Positions 1 to 7,651 of a DNA stretch of 64,000 nucleotides are shown here, piece after piece. The stretch covers positions 1,116,001 through 1,180,000 of the forward strand of contig OZ255847.1 in NCBI GenBank assembly GCA_965277855.1, written 5' to 3'. The position numbers and the translations under genes were made by a program. The notes beneath the pieces are model-generated. The model made no database searches, was not told the origin of the DNA, and saw nothing but the letters and a program-made list of their open reading frames with translations. The stretch is from Bog-105 sp965277855. GTDB taxonomy: Bacteria; Acidobacteriota; Terriglobia; Bryobacterales; Bryobacteraceae. The first letter of the stretch is position 1, and each line of letters begins with the position of its first letter.

Positions 1-1
1 A

Positions 2-217
2 AACGAGTACCTGCTCGATATCCGCTTAGCGCAAAACTTGCTCGTGCTGAAGACTTCGCCCGGGAACGCCAACACACTGGCCGTGGCGCTCGATCGGGAA
101 GAGTTGGAGCAGGTAGTCGGAACCATCGCCGGCGACGACACCATTCTTGTCGTCACTCCGGATGGCGTAACGGCCGATCAACTACGGCTGAAATTGCTCG
201 AGATGCTTTCTTCCTGA
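2..217 (+). CDS. argR: Arginine repressor ArgR, C-terminal part (5' end outside window)
   Basis: The first 71 residues visible before the TGA match the C-terminal oligomerisation and arginine-binding domain of ArgR. The segment NLLVLKTSPGNANTLAVALD is the typical core, and GTIAGDDTILVV carries the paired aspartates (GDDT) that contact arginine in the family. ArgR is a hexameric DNA-binding repressor of arginine biosynthesis that uses L-arginine as corepressor. The N-terminal winged-helix DNA-binding domain lies upstream of the window, so the gene is partial here because of the cut, not because of decay. No arginine biosynthesis gene is visible downstream, as far as this window shows. Confidence 0.9.
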   Translation, partial: NEYLLDIRLAQNLLVLKTSPGNANTLAVALDREELEQVVGTIAGDDTILVVTPDGVTADQLRLKLLEMLSS

Positions 218-305
218 AGCTTGTATCTATTCGTGTGGGCAAACCGTATGGGGCAAACCAACACTCCCTCTGTTCCGATACACTGGACGCTTCGGAGGGA
301 GTGCT

Positions 306-1685
306 ATGTCCGCTGACCAATTTGACCGCCGCGATTTTCTGAAACGAACCGGAACACTCGGTGCGGGTGTCGCCGCCGCTTCTAAAGCTTTCGCCGCGAA
401 GCCCATCAACAAGATGAATCCGTCACGCGTCATCGGCGCCAACGACCGTATTAACGTGGCGATCGTCGGTTGCGGTGGCCGCGGCACGTACGACGCGAGT
501 GCGTTTACAAAGTACGGCGATGCTAACAAAAACGCCTGCCAGGTGTTGGCCGTTTGCGACGTTTACGAAAAGCGCAAGCGCGAGCTTGCGGAACGACATA
601 AAGCCAAACCGTTTAACGATTATCGTGAGATTCTGGCCCTCTCCGAAGTGGATGCCGTAGTGGTTGCCACGCCCGATCACTGGCACGCACGAGTCGCCCT
701 GGACGCGATGGACCAAGGCAAAGATGTCTATCTCGAAAAGCCGATGTGCCACACGATCGAGGAAGCGAAGAAGTTAGTCGCCACCACGCGCGAAACCAAA
801 CGCGTTCTACAGGTCGGCTCCCAAACGACTTCCGCCGATCAATGGTGGAAAGCCAAGAAGGCCATCGCGGACGGCATGATCGGCAAAATGATCATGAGCC
901 AGGGTTCATACCATCGCAATTCGATAGAAGGCGAATGGAACTGGCCGATTGATGCCGGCGCCGGACCGGATGCCTCCGGCGACAATCATATCGACTGGAC
1001 TATGTGGCTTGGACCTGCGCCCAAGCGTCCGTTCGACGCCGACCGCTTTTTCCGCTTCCGCAAATACTGGGACTACTCGGGCGGCATCGCCACTGACCTC
1101 TTCTTCCACGTCGTCGCCCCGCTCAATATTTGCTGGGACAAGCCGCAATTCCCATCCAAAGTCAGCGCTTCCGGAGGCATCTACATCTTCAAAGACGAAC
1201 GCGAAGTTCCCGACACGTTCCACATCATTGCCGAATACCCGGAGGGTCATTCTCTCGTGTTGAGTTCGTCGATGGCCAATTCGCAGCACATCCCCGGCTT
1301 GATCCGAGGACATGAGGGCACCCTCATCATGGTCGAACACGGCAAATTCGAAGGATCCACTCCCGACATCACGATTCGTCCTGAGAAGGTGCGGCTTCCG
1401 GAAGATCCTGCCCATCCGGACGTCCCTCGCCGCGGCACGTTTCCCGGCTACAAATTCGGCGGCGACGAGATCAAAATTCCGGTCGATCAGTTCGACATGA
1501 TGCAGGCGCACGTCGGCAATTTCCTGCAATGTATGCGCACCCGTGAGAAGCCTCACTTGGACGTTGAGACCGCTGCCCATGCGCAGGTACTTATCAGCAT
1601 GGCGGTCGACTCCTATCGAGATGGCCACGTCAAATATTGGGATGAGGAGAAATGGAAGGCGGTCGACAAGCCTGTTAAGGCTTGA
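306..1685 (+). CDS. Tat-exported Gfo/Idh/MocA family oxidoreductase
   Basis: The 459-residue product starts with a twin-arginine signal (RRDFLKRTG at residues 8-16, then a short Ala/Gly-rich stretch), so it is probably exported folded with its cofactor. An N-terminal Rossmann fold follows (VAIVGCGGRG around residue 52), then the EKP motif of the family at residues 144-146 within DVYLEKPMCHT, and DHWHA just before it. The C-terminal half is the usual GFO_IDH_MocA alpha/beta domain. Family members are NAD(P)-dependent sugar or inositol dehydrogenases, or cofactor-recycling glycosidase-like enzymes; the substrate cannot be read from sequence. The start is supported by a strong Shine-Dalgarno (GGAGGGA, 294-300) five bases before the ATG. 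The 3' end lies inside a duplicated 22-bp hairpin unit. Confidence 0.85.
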   Translation: MSADQFDRRDFLKRTGTLGAGVAAASKAFAAKPINKMNPSRVIGANDRINVAIVGCGGRGTYDASAFTKYGDANKNACQVLAVCDVYEKRKRELAERHKAKPFNDYREILALSEVDAVVVATPDHWHARVALDAMDQGKDVYLEKPMCHTIEEAKKLVATTRETKRVLQVGSQTTSADQWWKAKKAIADGMIGKMIMSQGSYHRNSIEGEWNWPIDAGAGPDASGDNHIDWTMWLGPAPKRPFDADRFFRFRKYWDYSGGIATDLFFHVVAPLNICWDKPQFPSKVSASGGIYIFKDEREVPDTFHIIAEYPEGHSLVLSSSMANSQHIPGLIRGHEGTLIMVEHGKFEGSTPDITIRPEKVRLPEDPAHPDVPRRGTFPGYKFGGDEIKIPVDQFDMMQAHVGNFLQCMRTREKPHLDVETAAHAQVLISMAVDSYRDGHVKYWDEEKWKAVDKPVKA

Positions 1686-1720
1686 CGACGTTCCCAAGCG
1701 ACAAGCCTGTTAAGGCTTGA
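1664..1720. repeat. Tandem-spaced direct repeat, each copy a small hairpin
   Basis: A 22-bp unit occurs identically at 1664-1685 and 1699-1720, 35 bp apart. Each copy contains the inverted repeat AAGCCT-GTTA-AGGCTT (6-bp stem, 4-base loop). The first copy encodes the last residues and stop of the oxidoreductase gene; the second contains the end of a decayed minus-strand VOC-family fragment. There is no long T-run, so it is a weak terminator at best. The likely cause is a small local duplication; a role in ending converging transcripts is inference. Confidence 0.7.
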
Positions 1721-1892
1721 TGGGCTGCCAGAGTTCTATTTTATTGTTATTTGGGTCGGTAAGCCAGCGGAGGTTTCCGTATTTCATCGCGTTTGACTCT
1801 TCATTCACCCGCAGGCTGGCCCTCCGGAGTTCGGCGAGCCTAACATTCAGATCATCGACGATTTAGTTCACCATAAAAAGCGCATTTAAATT
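1710..1892 (-). pseudogene. Remnant of a VOC (glyoxalase/bleomycin-resistance) fold protein
   Basis: Read on the minus strand, this otherwise empty spacer encodes NALFMVN, then TAA, then IVDDLNVRLAELRRASLRV, and ends with RWLTDPNNNKIELWQPIKP and a stop, all in one frame. The C-terminal DPxxNKIELWQP signature and the IVDDL...AELR segment are typical of the last beta-alpha-beta-beta-beta module of VOC metalloenzymes. The in-frame TAA sits where family members often have a tyrosine codon (MVNY-IVDD). No start codon or N-terminal half is present, so this looks like a truncated remnant. The match rests on motif recognition, not on a database search. Confidence 0.6.
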
Positions 1893-1897
1893 GCTCA

Positions 1898-2401
1898 TCA
1901 ATCGAAGATATCGCGGAATGCTATCTCCAGATTGGTGCCGTCGACCTTGATCGCGTCCCCGCCGGCGCGCTCCATGCGGCCCGGTCGATAAACCCAGATC
2001 GCCTTCTCTTCGGGATCAATCAGCCATACCACCGGTATGCCAAAATCCAAATACTCCTGAATGCGTTCATTCACTCGCGGCACTCTGTCCTCGGGCGAAA
2101 GAATCTCGACACAGAGCAGCGGCGGCTTGGTAATAATTTGCTCGTCAGGCTTACCCCTCGTGACGAGTACATCCGGAACACGGAACCGGTGACTGCTGGT
2201 TTGCATTCTGGTTTCGGGGAGCGCTGCGATGCCTGTCTCCTGAAAACGGCTCAGGAAATAAGAAACGATCCTGCCCTGCACCCAGCTATGATCGACTTCG
2301 CCCAAATTCCGCTCCTCCACAACGCCATCCAGGTAATCGCAATCAGGCCGATACACCGTTTTCAGATACTCTTCTACCGAAACTTGAGTCGCCAGCGCCA
2401 T
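1898..2401 (-). CDS. Uma2 family protein (PD-(D/E)XK nuclease-like), copy 2 of a tandem pair
   Basis: The product of about 167 residues belongs to the Uma2 (formerly DUF820) family, which has a restriction-endonuclease-like fold. The usual landmarks are present: an N-terminal SVEEYLKTVYRPDCDYLDG segment, RVPDVLVTR with the presumed catalytic Asp, LLCVEILSPEDR with the catalytic Glu, and YLDFGIPVVWLIDP. The biological role of Uma2 proteins is unknown; they are expanded in cyanobacteria and Acidobacteriota. It lies 15 bases downstream of a close paralogue in the same orientation, so the pair probably arose by tandem duplication and may be co-transcribed. The chosen start is the ATG of MALATQ; an ATG six bases upstream is possible. 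Confidence 0.8.
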   Translation of the reverse strand: MALATQVSVEEYLKTVYRPDCDYLDGVVEERNLGEVDHSWVQGRIVSYFLSRFQETGIAALPETRMQTSSHRFRVPDVLVTRGKPDEQIITKPPLLCVEILSPEDRVPRVNERIQEYLDFGIPVVWLIDPEEKAIWVYRPGRMERAGGDAIKVDGTNLEIAFRDIFD

Positions 2402-2416
2402 ATGCAATTATTATCG

Positions 2417-2914
2417 CTACTCGAAGATCTCGACAAACGGAACTTCGATCGAAGTGCCGTCCAATTTGATCGATGGACCGGGTGCCTGCACCATGCCGCT
2501 CGATCGATAGATCCAGATCGTTTTGTCTTCGGGATCAATCAGCCAGACGACCGGCACGCCAAAATCCAGATACTCCTGTATTCGCACATTGACACGTGAA
2601 ATTCGGTCCTCCGGCGAAAGAATTTCCACGCATAGCAGCGGCGCTTTAGTCAGAATCTGTTCGCTGGGCCTGCCGCTTACAACCGTCACATCGGGGACGC
2701 GGAACCGCGTTGGCGTAATCTGGAATCGCCATTCCGGGAGCGGCAGGATCTCGCGCGATTGGCGCATAATAGAACCGATTAGCCGCGCCTGCACCAAGCT
2801 ATGATCTAGTTGGCCCAAATTCCGTTCCTCCACGACTCCATCCACATAATCGCGGTCAGGCCGATACACCGTTTTCAGATACTCTTCCACTGAAACTTGA
2901 GTCGCCACAGCCAT
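2417..2914 (-). CDS. Uma2 family protein (PD-(D/E)XK nuclease-like), copy 1 of a tandem pair
   Basis: This 165-residue Uma2-family protein is a near paralogue of the downstream gene. The two share ATQVSVEEYLKTVYRPD at the N-terminus, VVEERNLG, a RVPDV aspartate motif, PLLCVEILSPEDR and the PVVWLIDPE segment, but differ in the middle (residues about 45-75). Catalytic-type Asp and Glu are retained in both, which argues that neither copy is dead. The gene follows aspS on the same strand with a 16-base gap (its start at 2914, aspS stop at 2931), so it may be read from the tRNA-synthetase operon. No function beyond the nuclease-like fold can be assigned. Confidence 0.8.
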   Translation of the reverse strand: MAVATQVSVEEYLKTVYRPDRDYVDGVVEERNLGQLDHSLVQARLIGSIMRQSREILPLPEWRFQITPTRFRVPDVTVVSGRPSEQILTKAPLLCVEILSPEDRISRVNVRIQEYLDFGVPVVWLIDPEDKTIWIYRSSGMVQAPGPSIKLDGTSIEVPFVEIFE

Positions 2915-2930
2915 GAGATTATTATCGCGC

Positions 2931-4706
2931 TTATAAAGGCTGATTCAAACGAATCCCCAACTCCTTCAACTGGCGCTCCGGCACACTCGAAGGCGCTTCA
3001 CACATCAGGTCCGTGCCCTTAGCCGTTTTCGGAAATGGAATCACGTCACGAATGGACGTTTCGCCGGCCAGAATCATCACCAACCGGTCGAGCCCCAGCG
3101 CAATGCCGCCATGAGGAGGCGCGCCATACTCGAGGGCTTCGAGCAAAAATCCGAATCGCCGCTTGGCCTCGTCCTCACTGAAACCCAGCGCTGCGAAAAC
3201 TTGGGTTTGCACGTCCCGGCGATGGATACGAATCGAGCCCGAGCCCAATTCCACACCATTCAGAACCAGGTCATACGATTTCGCCCGGCAATGCGCCGGA
3301 TCGTCCATCAGTAACTGCAAATCTTCGTCATGCACGGAAGTAAACGGGTGATGAGCCGCGTTCCAGCGCTTATCAACTTCATCCCACTCGAACATCGGAA
3401 AATCGACTACCCACAAGAACTTGAATACTTGCGGATCGAGCAGCTTATGGCGATCGTTATACTTTTGCCCGATGTGCAAGCGCAATTGGCCCGCTGCCAG
3501 CAATACCGTCTGGTCCGGCAAGGCGCCCTTTGGTTCACCCGCCCAGGAAGCCAGCATGATCAAATCGTTTTCAGCCGGCTGAATTCGTTCCCGCAGCTTG
3601 CTGACGGCATCGGCGTGGTCGCGTTCCAATCGCTTTATATCATCGAACACGCGCAGTCCGCGCTCTTGTCCGGCTGCTTTGATGTCGTCCCGCTCTTTGC
3701 GGCTGAGTGGGCCCACGCCAGGAATATGAATCGCCACGAGAGGCAAGCCTTCAGTCGTCAATTCTGCCTGCGCAAACAAATCCTCTACCCGGTGAAAGGG
3801 TGGCAGCCGAAGATCTGGTTTATCGCTCCCATATCCGCTCATGGCCTCGGCGTAGGTGATGCGCGGAATATGCTTTTCTACGGCGGCTCCCGCGGCCTCG
3901 CATACGCTCCAGATCAGCGGCTCGATGACGTCGTAAATTTGCTCCTGCTGCGGGAAGGACATCTCCAGATCTATCTGAGTAAATTCAGGCTGCCGGTCAG
4001 CGCGCAAATCTTCGTCGCGGAAACAGCGCACGATCTGGAAATATCGCTCATAACCGCTGACCATCAACAGTTGTTTGAAAATCTGCGGAGACTGTGGCAG
4101 CGCATAAAAATTCCCTGGCTGCACGCGGCTGGGCACCAGGTAATCGCGAGCGCCTTCCGGTGTCGAGCGCGTCATGAAAGGCGTCTCGATCTCCAGAAAG
4201 TTTTGGGCATAGAGCGCCTGGCGCACGGCAAACGCGATTTTGGACCGCATGATGATGTTGCGTTGCATATGCGGCCGCCGCAGATCGATATAGCGATACT
4301 TCAGCCGCACGTCTTCTTTCACATCGACGTTGTCTTCGATCGGAAACGGCGGCGTGCGCGATTCATTCAAGATCCAAAGCTTGGAAACAGCCAGCTCAAC
4401 TTCACCGGTGGCGATATTCGGATTCACCGTCTCCGCACTGCGCAGGGACACTGTGCCTTCTACCGCAATCACATATTCGAGACTGAGCTCCTGGGCACGC
4501 TGATGCGCCGCCGCATCCTTGCTTTCGTCAAACACCAGCTGCGTAATGCCATAACGGTCGCGCAGGTGGATAAAAATCAGGCCACCCAGGTCGCGCCTCC
4601 GGTGTACCCAGCCCATCAGCAAAGCATTCGTGCTGGCATCGTTGGCTCGCAATTCTCCGCACGAATGAGTCCGGCGAAGATCGCCCAGAAAATCCAGTGT
4701 CACCAT
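2931..4706 (-). CDS. aspS: Aspartyl-tRNA synthetase
   Basis: This 591-residue class IIb synthetase charges tRNA-Asp in the cytoplasm. It has the N-terminal OB-fold anticodon-binding domain (MGWVHRRRDLGGLIFIHLRD, about residues 32-51), motif 2 (YFQIVRCFRDEDLRADRQPE), the bacterial GAD insertion (roughly residues 290-410) and motif 3 (GGIALGLDRLVMILAGE). The length fits the long bacterial form. The start ATG overlaps the 3' end of hisS by 7 bases, which indicates translational coupling and one operon. Whether it is discriminating (Asp only) or non-discriminating (Asp and Asn, with GatCAB) cannot be decided by eye. Confidence 0.97.
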   Translation of the reverse strand: MVTLDFLGDLRRTHSCGELRANDASTNALLMGWVHRRRDLGGLIFIHLRDRYGITQLVFDESKDAAAHQRAQELSLEYVIAVEGTVSLRSAETVNPNIATGEVELAVSKLWILNESRTPPFPIEDNVDVKEDVRLKYRYIDLRRPHMQRNIIMRSKIAFAVRQALYAQNFLEIETPFMTRSTPEGARDYLVPSRVQPGNFYALPQSPQIFKQLLMVSGYERYFQIVRCFRDEDLRADRQPEFTQIDLEMSFPQQEQIYDVIEPLIWSVCEAAGAAVEKHIPRITYAEAMSGYGSDKPDLRLPPFHRVEDLFAQAELTTEGLPLVAIHIPGVGPLSRKERDDIKAAGQERGLRVFDDIKRLERDHADAVSKLRERIQPAENDLIMLASWAGEPKGALPDQTVLLAAGQLRLHIGQKYNDRHKLLDPQVFKFLWVVDFPMFEWDEVDKRWNAAHHPFTSVHDEDLQLLMDDPAHCRAKSYDLVLNGVELGSGSIRIHRRDVQTQVFAALGFSEDEAKRRFGFLLEALEYGAPPHGGIALGLDRLVMILAGETSIRDVIPFPKTAKGTDLMCEAPSSVPERQLKELGIRLNQPL

Positions 4707-5959
4707 GATTTTTTCGAAAGGCGATCGAGCAACGCTTGTCTCGAAAGCGTCTGCTGCTCGCCTGCCGCCATATCCTTCAGAGCATACGACTGCGTCACGA
4801 TTTCGTTCTCTCCCACTATCAGGGTGTAGCGCGCGGCCAGTTTATTGGCGATTTCGAGCAAGCGCTTCAGCTTGCGCTCCGTTCCCACTTCGACGGAAAT
4901 GTCGAGCTTACGAATCTCGGCGGCCAGCACGCCGCAATGCCGTAAAGCCGCTTCCCCTAGCGGAGCGATGTAAAGGTCCAGAACTGCCGGAGCGACATGC
5001 TGACCTTCTTCGGCAGCCATCACCAAGCGGTCTTCCCCGATCGAAAAACCAATTCCGGGCGCCGCTACTTTCGAACCGAGTATTTCGGCGAGCCCATCGT
5101 ACCGGCCGCCTCCCAGAATGGCGTTCTGCGCGCCGAGCGCGCCGTGGGTGATTTCGAAAGTTGTGCGCGCGTAATAGTCCAAACCGCGCACCAGCCGCGG
5201 CCGCACGGTGTAGCGAATCTGGCGGTCGTCCAGGAATTCGCGGACCTGGCGGAAGTGGTTCCGGTCCGGTTCATCCAGGTAATCGAGAATGGACGGCAGC
5301 GCGTCGATGATCGGCTGATCCTCCGGGACTTTACAATCGAGCACCCGGAGCGGATTGGTCTGGGCGCGGCGCTGGCAGTCCGAGCACATGCGCGACGCGA
5401 CTTCGCGCAGACTTTCACGCAGTGCGTCCTCGAAGCGCGCACGCGAAGCTTTCGACCCGACCGAATTGATCAGTAGCTCGTAACCGGTGATTCCCACTTC
5501 TTCGAGTATGGCCAGCACCAATTCGATTACTTCCGCATCGATAGCCGGCGAATCCGACCCGATCGCTTCTGCACCGATCTGATAGAACTGCCGGTAGCGC
5601 CCCTTTTGCGGCCTTTCCCGCCGGAACATCGGACCAATGTAGTAGAGCTTCTGCAGCCCTGTTTGCTGGTCGAGGCGATGCTCAATATAAGAGCGCAGAA
5701 CGGAGGCCGTATTCTCTGGCCGCAATGTCAACGAACTGCCGTCGCGATCTTCAAATGTATACATCTCTTTGCTGACGATGTCGGTCTCTTCGCCCACGCC
5801 GCGTGCAAACAGCGCTGTCTCTTCCACAATCGGCGTTCGTATTTCGTGATAATTGAACCGCGCGAAAATCCGGCGCGACGCCGCCTCTACCTGGTTCCAC
5901 ACGCTGCTTGAAGGAGGCAGGATGTCCCGCATCCCCTTCACAGCGTTTATCGCGTTCAA
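4700..5959 (-). CDS. hisS: Histidyl-tRNA synthetase
   Basis: This 419-residue class IIa synthetase attaches histidine to tRNA-His. The N-terminus KGMRDILPP is typical. Motif 2 lies in YIGPMFRRERPQKGRYRQFYQ, the histidine-specific loop is RGLDYYARTTFE, and GGGRYDGL forms the glycine-rich motif 3 region. The C-terminal anticodon domain follows from about residue 320. It overlaps aspS by 7 bases and is itself overlapped by the gamma-carbonic-anhydrase-like gene through an ATGA junction (5956-5959), so the three genes form one operon. The hisS-aspS pairing is common in bacteria. Confidence 0.97.
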   Translation of the reverse strand: MNAINAVKGMRDILPPSSSVWNQVEAASRRIFARFNYHEIRTPIVEETALFARGVGEETDIVSKEMYTFEDRDGSSLTLRPENTASVLRSYIEHRLDQQTGLQKLYYIGPMFRRERPQKGRYRQFYQIGAEAIGSDSPAIDAEVIELVLAILEEVGITGYELLINSVGSKASRARFEDALRESLREVASRMCSDCQRRAQTNPLRVLDCKVPEDQPIIDALPSILDYLDEPDRNHFRQVREFLDDRQIRYTVRPRLVRGLDYYARTTFEITHGALGAQNAILGGGRYDGLAEILGSKVAAPGIGFSIGEDRLVMAAEEGQHVAPAVLDLYIAPLGEAALRHCGVLAAEIRKLDISVEVGTERKLKRLLEIANKLAARYTLIVGENEIVTQSYALKDMAAGEQQTLSRQALLDRLSKKSW

Positions 5960-6471
5960 CTTTGCTCTTCCTTATAAATAGCCGTAATCTTGACGTAGTT
6001 GTCGCAGTTTTTGCGGAACCGCACCTGTTCCTCCGCCGTCACTTCACGTTTCACCTTGGCGGGCGTCCCCATTACCAGCATGCCCGGCGGCACGTCCATA
6101 TTCTCGGGGACCAGCGCCCCGGCCGCGACTATTGCTCCGCGTCCCACCTTTGCTCCGTTTAGCACAATCGCGCCGATGCCGATCAATGAATCATCTTCTA
6201 TGACGCAACCGTGTAGTACGACGCTGTGACCGACCGTCACGCGGTTGCCGATCAGGCACGGAAACACCATGTGATCGACATGCACCACGCAGTTGTCCTG
6301 AATGCTCGTCTCATCGCCGATGCGGATATAATTCACATCGCCGCGAATGGCTACGTGAAACCACACGCTTGATCGTTCGCCGATCACAACGTCGCCCAGC
6401 ACTTGCGCACTCGGGTCGATATAAGCGGAGACGGCGATACGAGGGCTCACGCCGCGATAGGGTCGGATCAT
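5956..6471 (-). CDS. Gamma-carbonic anhydrase family protein (hexapeptide-repeat, CamH/YrdA type)
   Basis: The product (about 171 residues) is a left-handed beta-helix protein built from hexapeptide repeats, for example VLGDVVIGERSSVW, IRIGDETSIQDNCVVHVDH and VGHSVVLHGC. The histidines in NCVVHVDH, TVGHS and VLHGC are at the positions that bind the metal at subunit interfaces of gamma-carbonic anhydrases, so the zinc or iron site looks intact. Relatives include CamH, YrdA and PaaY; carbonic anhydrase activity is shown for only some of them. The chosen start is the ATG at 6471 (MIRPYRG, the common N-terminus); a GTG at 6486 is an alternative. It is the gene before hisS in the operon, with a 4-base overlap. 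Confidence 0.85.
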   Translation of the reverse strand: MIRPYRGVSPRIAVSAYIDPSAQVLGDVVIGERSSVWFHVAIRGDVNYIRIGDETSIQDNCVVHVDHMVFPCLIGNRVTVGHSVVLHGCVIEDDSLIGIGAIVLNGAKVGRGAIVAAGALVPENMDVPPGMLVMGTPAKVKREVTAEEQVRFRKNCDNYVKITAIYKEEQS

Positions 6472-6546
6472 GATGAGTAGTGGCACACAGCGGCCCGGCG
6501 TTTTCAGGCAGTATGTCTAGCTATCCTAGCAAGTTGCCGGGCATTT

Positions 6547-7536
6547 TTACTCGCGCGCTGTGTCCGGGAACTGTGCCCGAAATGCTTCTTGAATAGCCGG
6601 TTCGCTCCGTGCCCCCACGACCTCCGCTATCTTGCCGCGAAGTTCTTGCTGCCCCTTGTGCATCGCAAGCGCATCGAGCGCCATCAGCGCGTCGCGTTGT
6701 CTTGCCGAACGGATCAAGTCAAACAAAAAATCGAGTCCGGCCTGCTGGCGGGAAGCACTGAGAGCTCGCAGGATGGCATCGCGCACTTCCGGCGCTTTCG
6801 CGTTCTCCCATGTGGAGATGAGAAGCGCAACCGCTCCTGGCAAGTGGGATGCGCCCAGGGAGAGCGCCGCTTCTTCGGGAACACCTTCGTGCGCGGCAGC
6901 CAGGAAGCCGCCCACGAATTCCACCGCCTCCTCACCTTCCAGCTGCAGCAGCGAATCGAACACCTGGCCGGTGACATCAAGATACTCATCCCCCAAATTA
7001 GCCTTGAGGCGCAGCAGCAAAGCCGCTTCCTCTCCGTCCAGTTGTTCGAGCGCACGAACAGCGTCGAGCCGCACATTCCGCGCATCGGCAAGCGACCGAA
7101 CCATGTGCCGGAGAATTTCACGGCGCGGGAGATCGGTGGTCTGCACCAACGCCAGCGTGCATATGCCGCGCAGCGTTGTTGCTGTATCTTCTCGACCGCC
7201 CCACACCGCTTCGAGTTGCACGTGCCGAGCGCCACGCAGGAACAGAACCGATTCGGTCGCGCCCAGCTCAACCATAGCCCTTGCCAGCGCGTTCTTGGCC
7301 CAACATTGCGGATCAGTTTCGACGGCCTTTTCGAAGAACCGTTCGAAAGCCACGCTTAAATCCGCTTGCAATGCGTTCAATCGCATTTCAGCGGTCACCG
7401 ACGCGGCCTTCGCGACCACCAGGTTCACGCGATCCCGCAGCGCACGCTTTAGTGCGGCTTGCGCTTCAGAGGTAACACCGCCCGCGCGCACCTGCGTCAG
7501 CACTTCCAATTGTTCTTCTATTTTTCGGTTTGGCAT
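6547..7536 (-). CDS. HEAT-like alpha-helical repeat protein of unknown function
   Basis: The 329-residue sequence is almost wholly helical, rich in Ala, Leu and Glu, with repeated helix pairs such as RLDAVRALEQLDGEEAALLL and VRDAILRALSASRQQAGLDF that resemble HEAT or PBS-lyase-type repeats. There is no signal peptide or membrane segment, so it is probably a cytoplasmic scaffold or binding protein. It lies 60 bases upstream of the carbonic-anhydrase-like gene and may head the hisS-aspS operon. A 7-bp palindrome (7564-7579) just upstream of its start may be an operator. I do not recognise a specific family. Confidence 0.6.
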   Translation of the reverse strand: MPNRKIEEQLEVLTQVRAGGVTSEAQAALKRALRDRVNLVVAKAASVTAEMRLNALQADLSVAFERFFEKAVETDPQCWAKNALARAMVELGATESVLFLRGARHVQLEAVWGGREDTATTLRGICTLALVQTTDLPRREILRHMVRSLADARNVRLDAVRALEQLDGEEAALLLRLKANLGDEYLDVTGQVFDSLLQLEGEEAVEFVGGFLAAAHEGVPEEAALSLGASHLPGAVALLISTWENAKAPEVRDAILRALSASRQQAGLDFLFDLIRSARQRDALMALDALAMHKGQQELRGKIAEVVGARSEPAIQEAFRAQFPDTARE

Positions 7537-7563
7537 TCGTCGGAAAACGCTTCAGACTTTGTT

Positions 7564-7579
7564 GTAACCGACCGGTTAC
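7564..7579. promoter_or_regulatory. Palindromic operator-like site between divergent genes
   Basis: GTAACCG-AC-CGGTTAC is a perfect 7-bp inverted repeat with a 2-base centre, placed in the 115-bp spacer between the minus-strand HEAT-like gene and the plus-strand phosphoesterase gene. Its size and symmetry suit a dimeric repressor such as a TetR-type protein. Nearby, TTGAC-A-GTCAA (7607-7617) is a second short palindrome that contains a good -35 hexamer (TTGACA), but no convincing -10 follows. The regulator is unknown. Confidence 0.35.
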
Positions 7580-7651
7580 CACGCAGGCCAGAGTTCGCTG
7601 TAAGTTTTGACAGTCAACTTTTGTTGTGAGTCACTCGTTGTGCTGTAGGGA

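Noticed and set aside
235..259. Short direct repeat (GGGCAAACC twice) upstream of the first oxidoreductase
   Set aside because: Two 9-base copies are too short to exclude chance and no regulator is suggested by the context.
906..1697. Minus-strand frame of 263 codons opposite the first oxidoreductase
   Set aside because: Shadow of the Gfo/Idh/MocA gene; no plausible start signal and no motif.
3330..4829. Open frame of 499 codons on the plus strand, antisense to aspS
   Set aside because: It mirrors the codons of aspS and the hisS end; the minus-strand product is an unmistakable AspRS, and the antisense product has no recognisable domain.
6632..7567. Plus-strand frame of 311 codons opposite the HEAT-like gene
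   Set aside because: Very rich in Ser, Arg and Ala, as expected for an antisense shadow; the minus-strand frame has sensible helical repeats.
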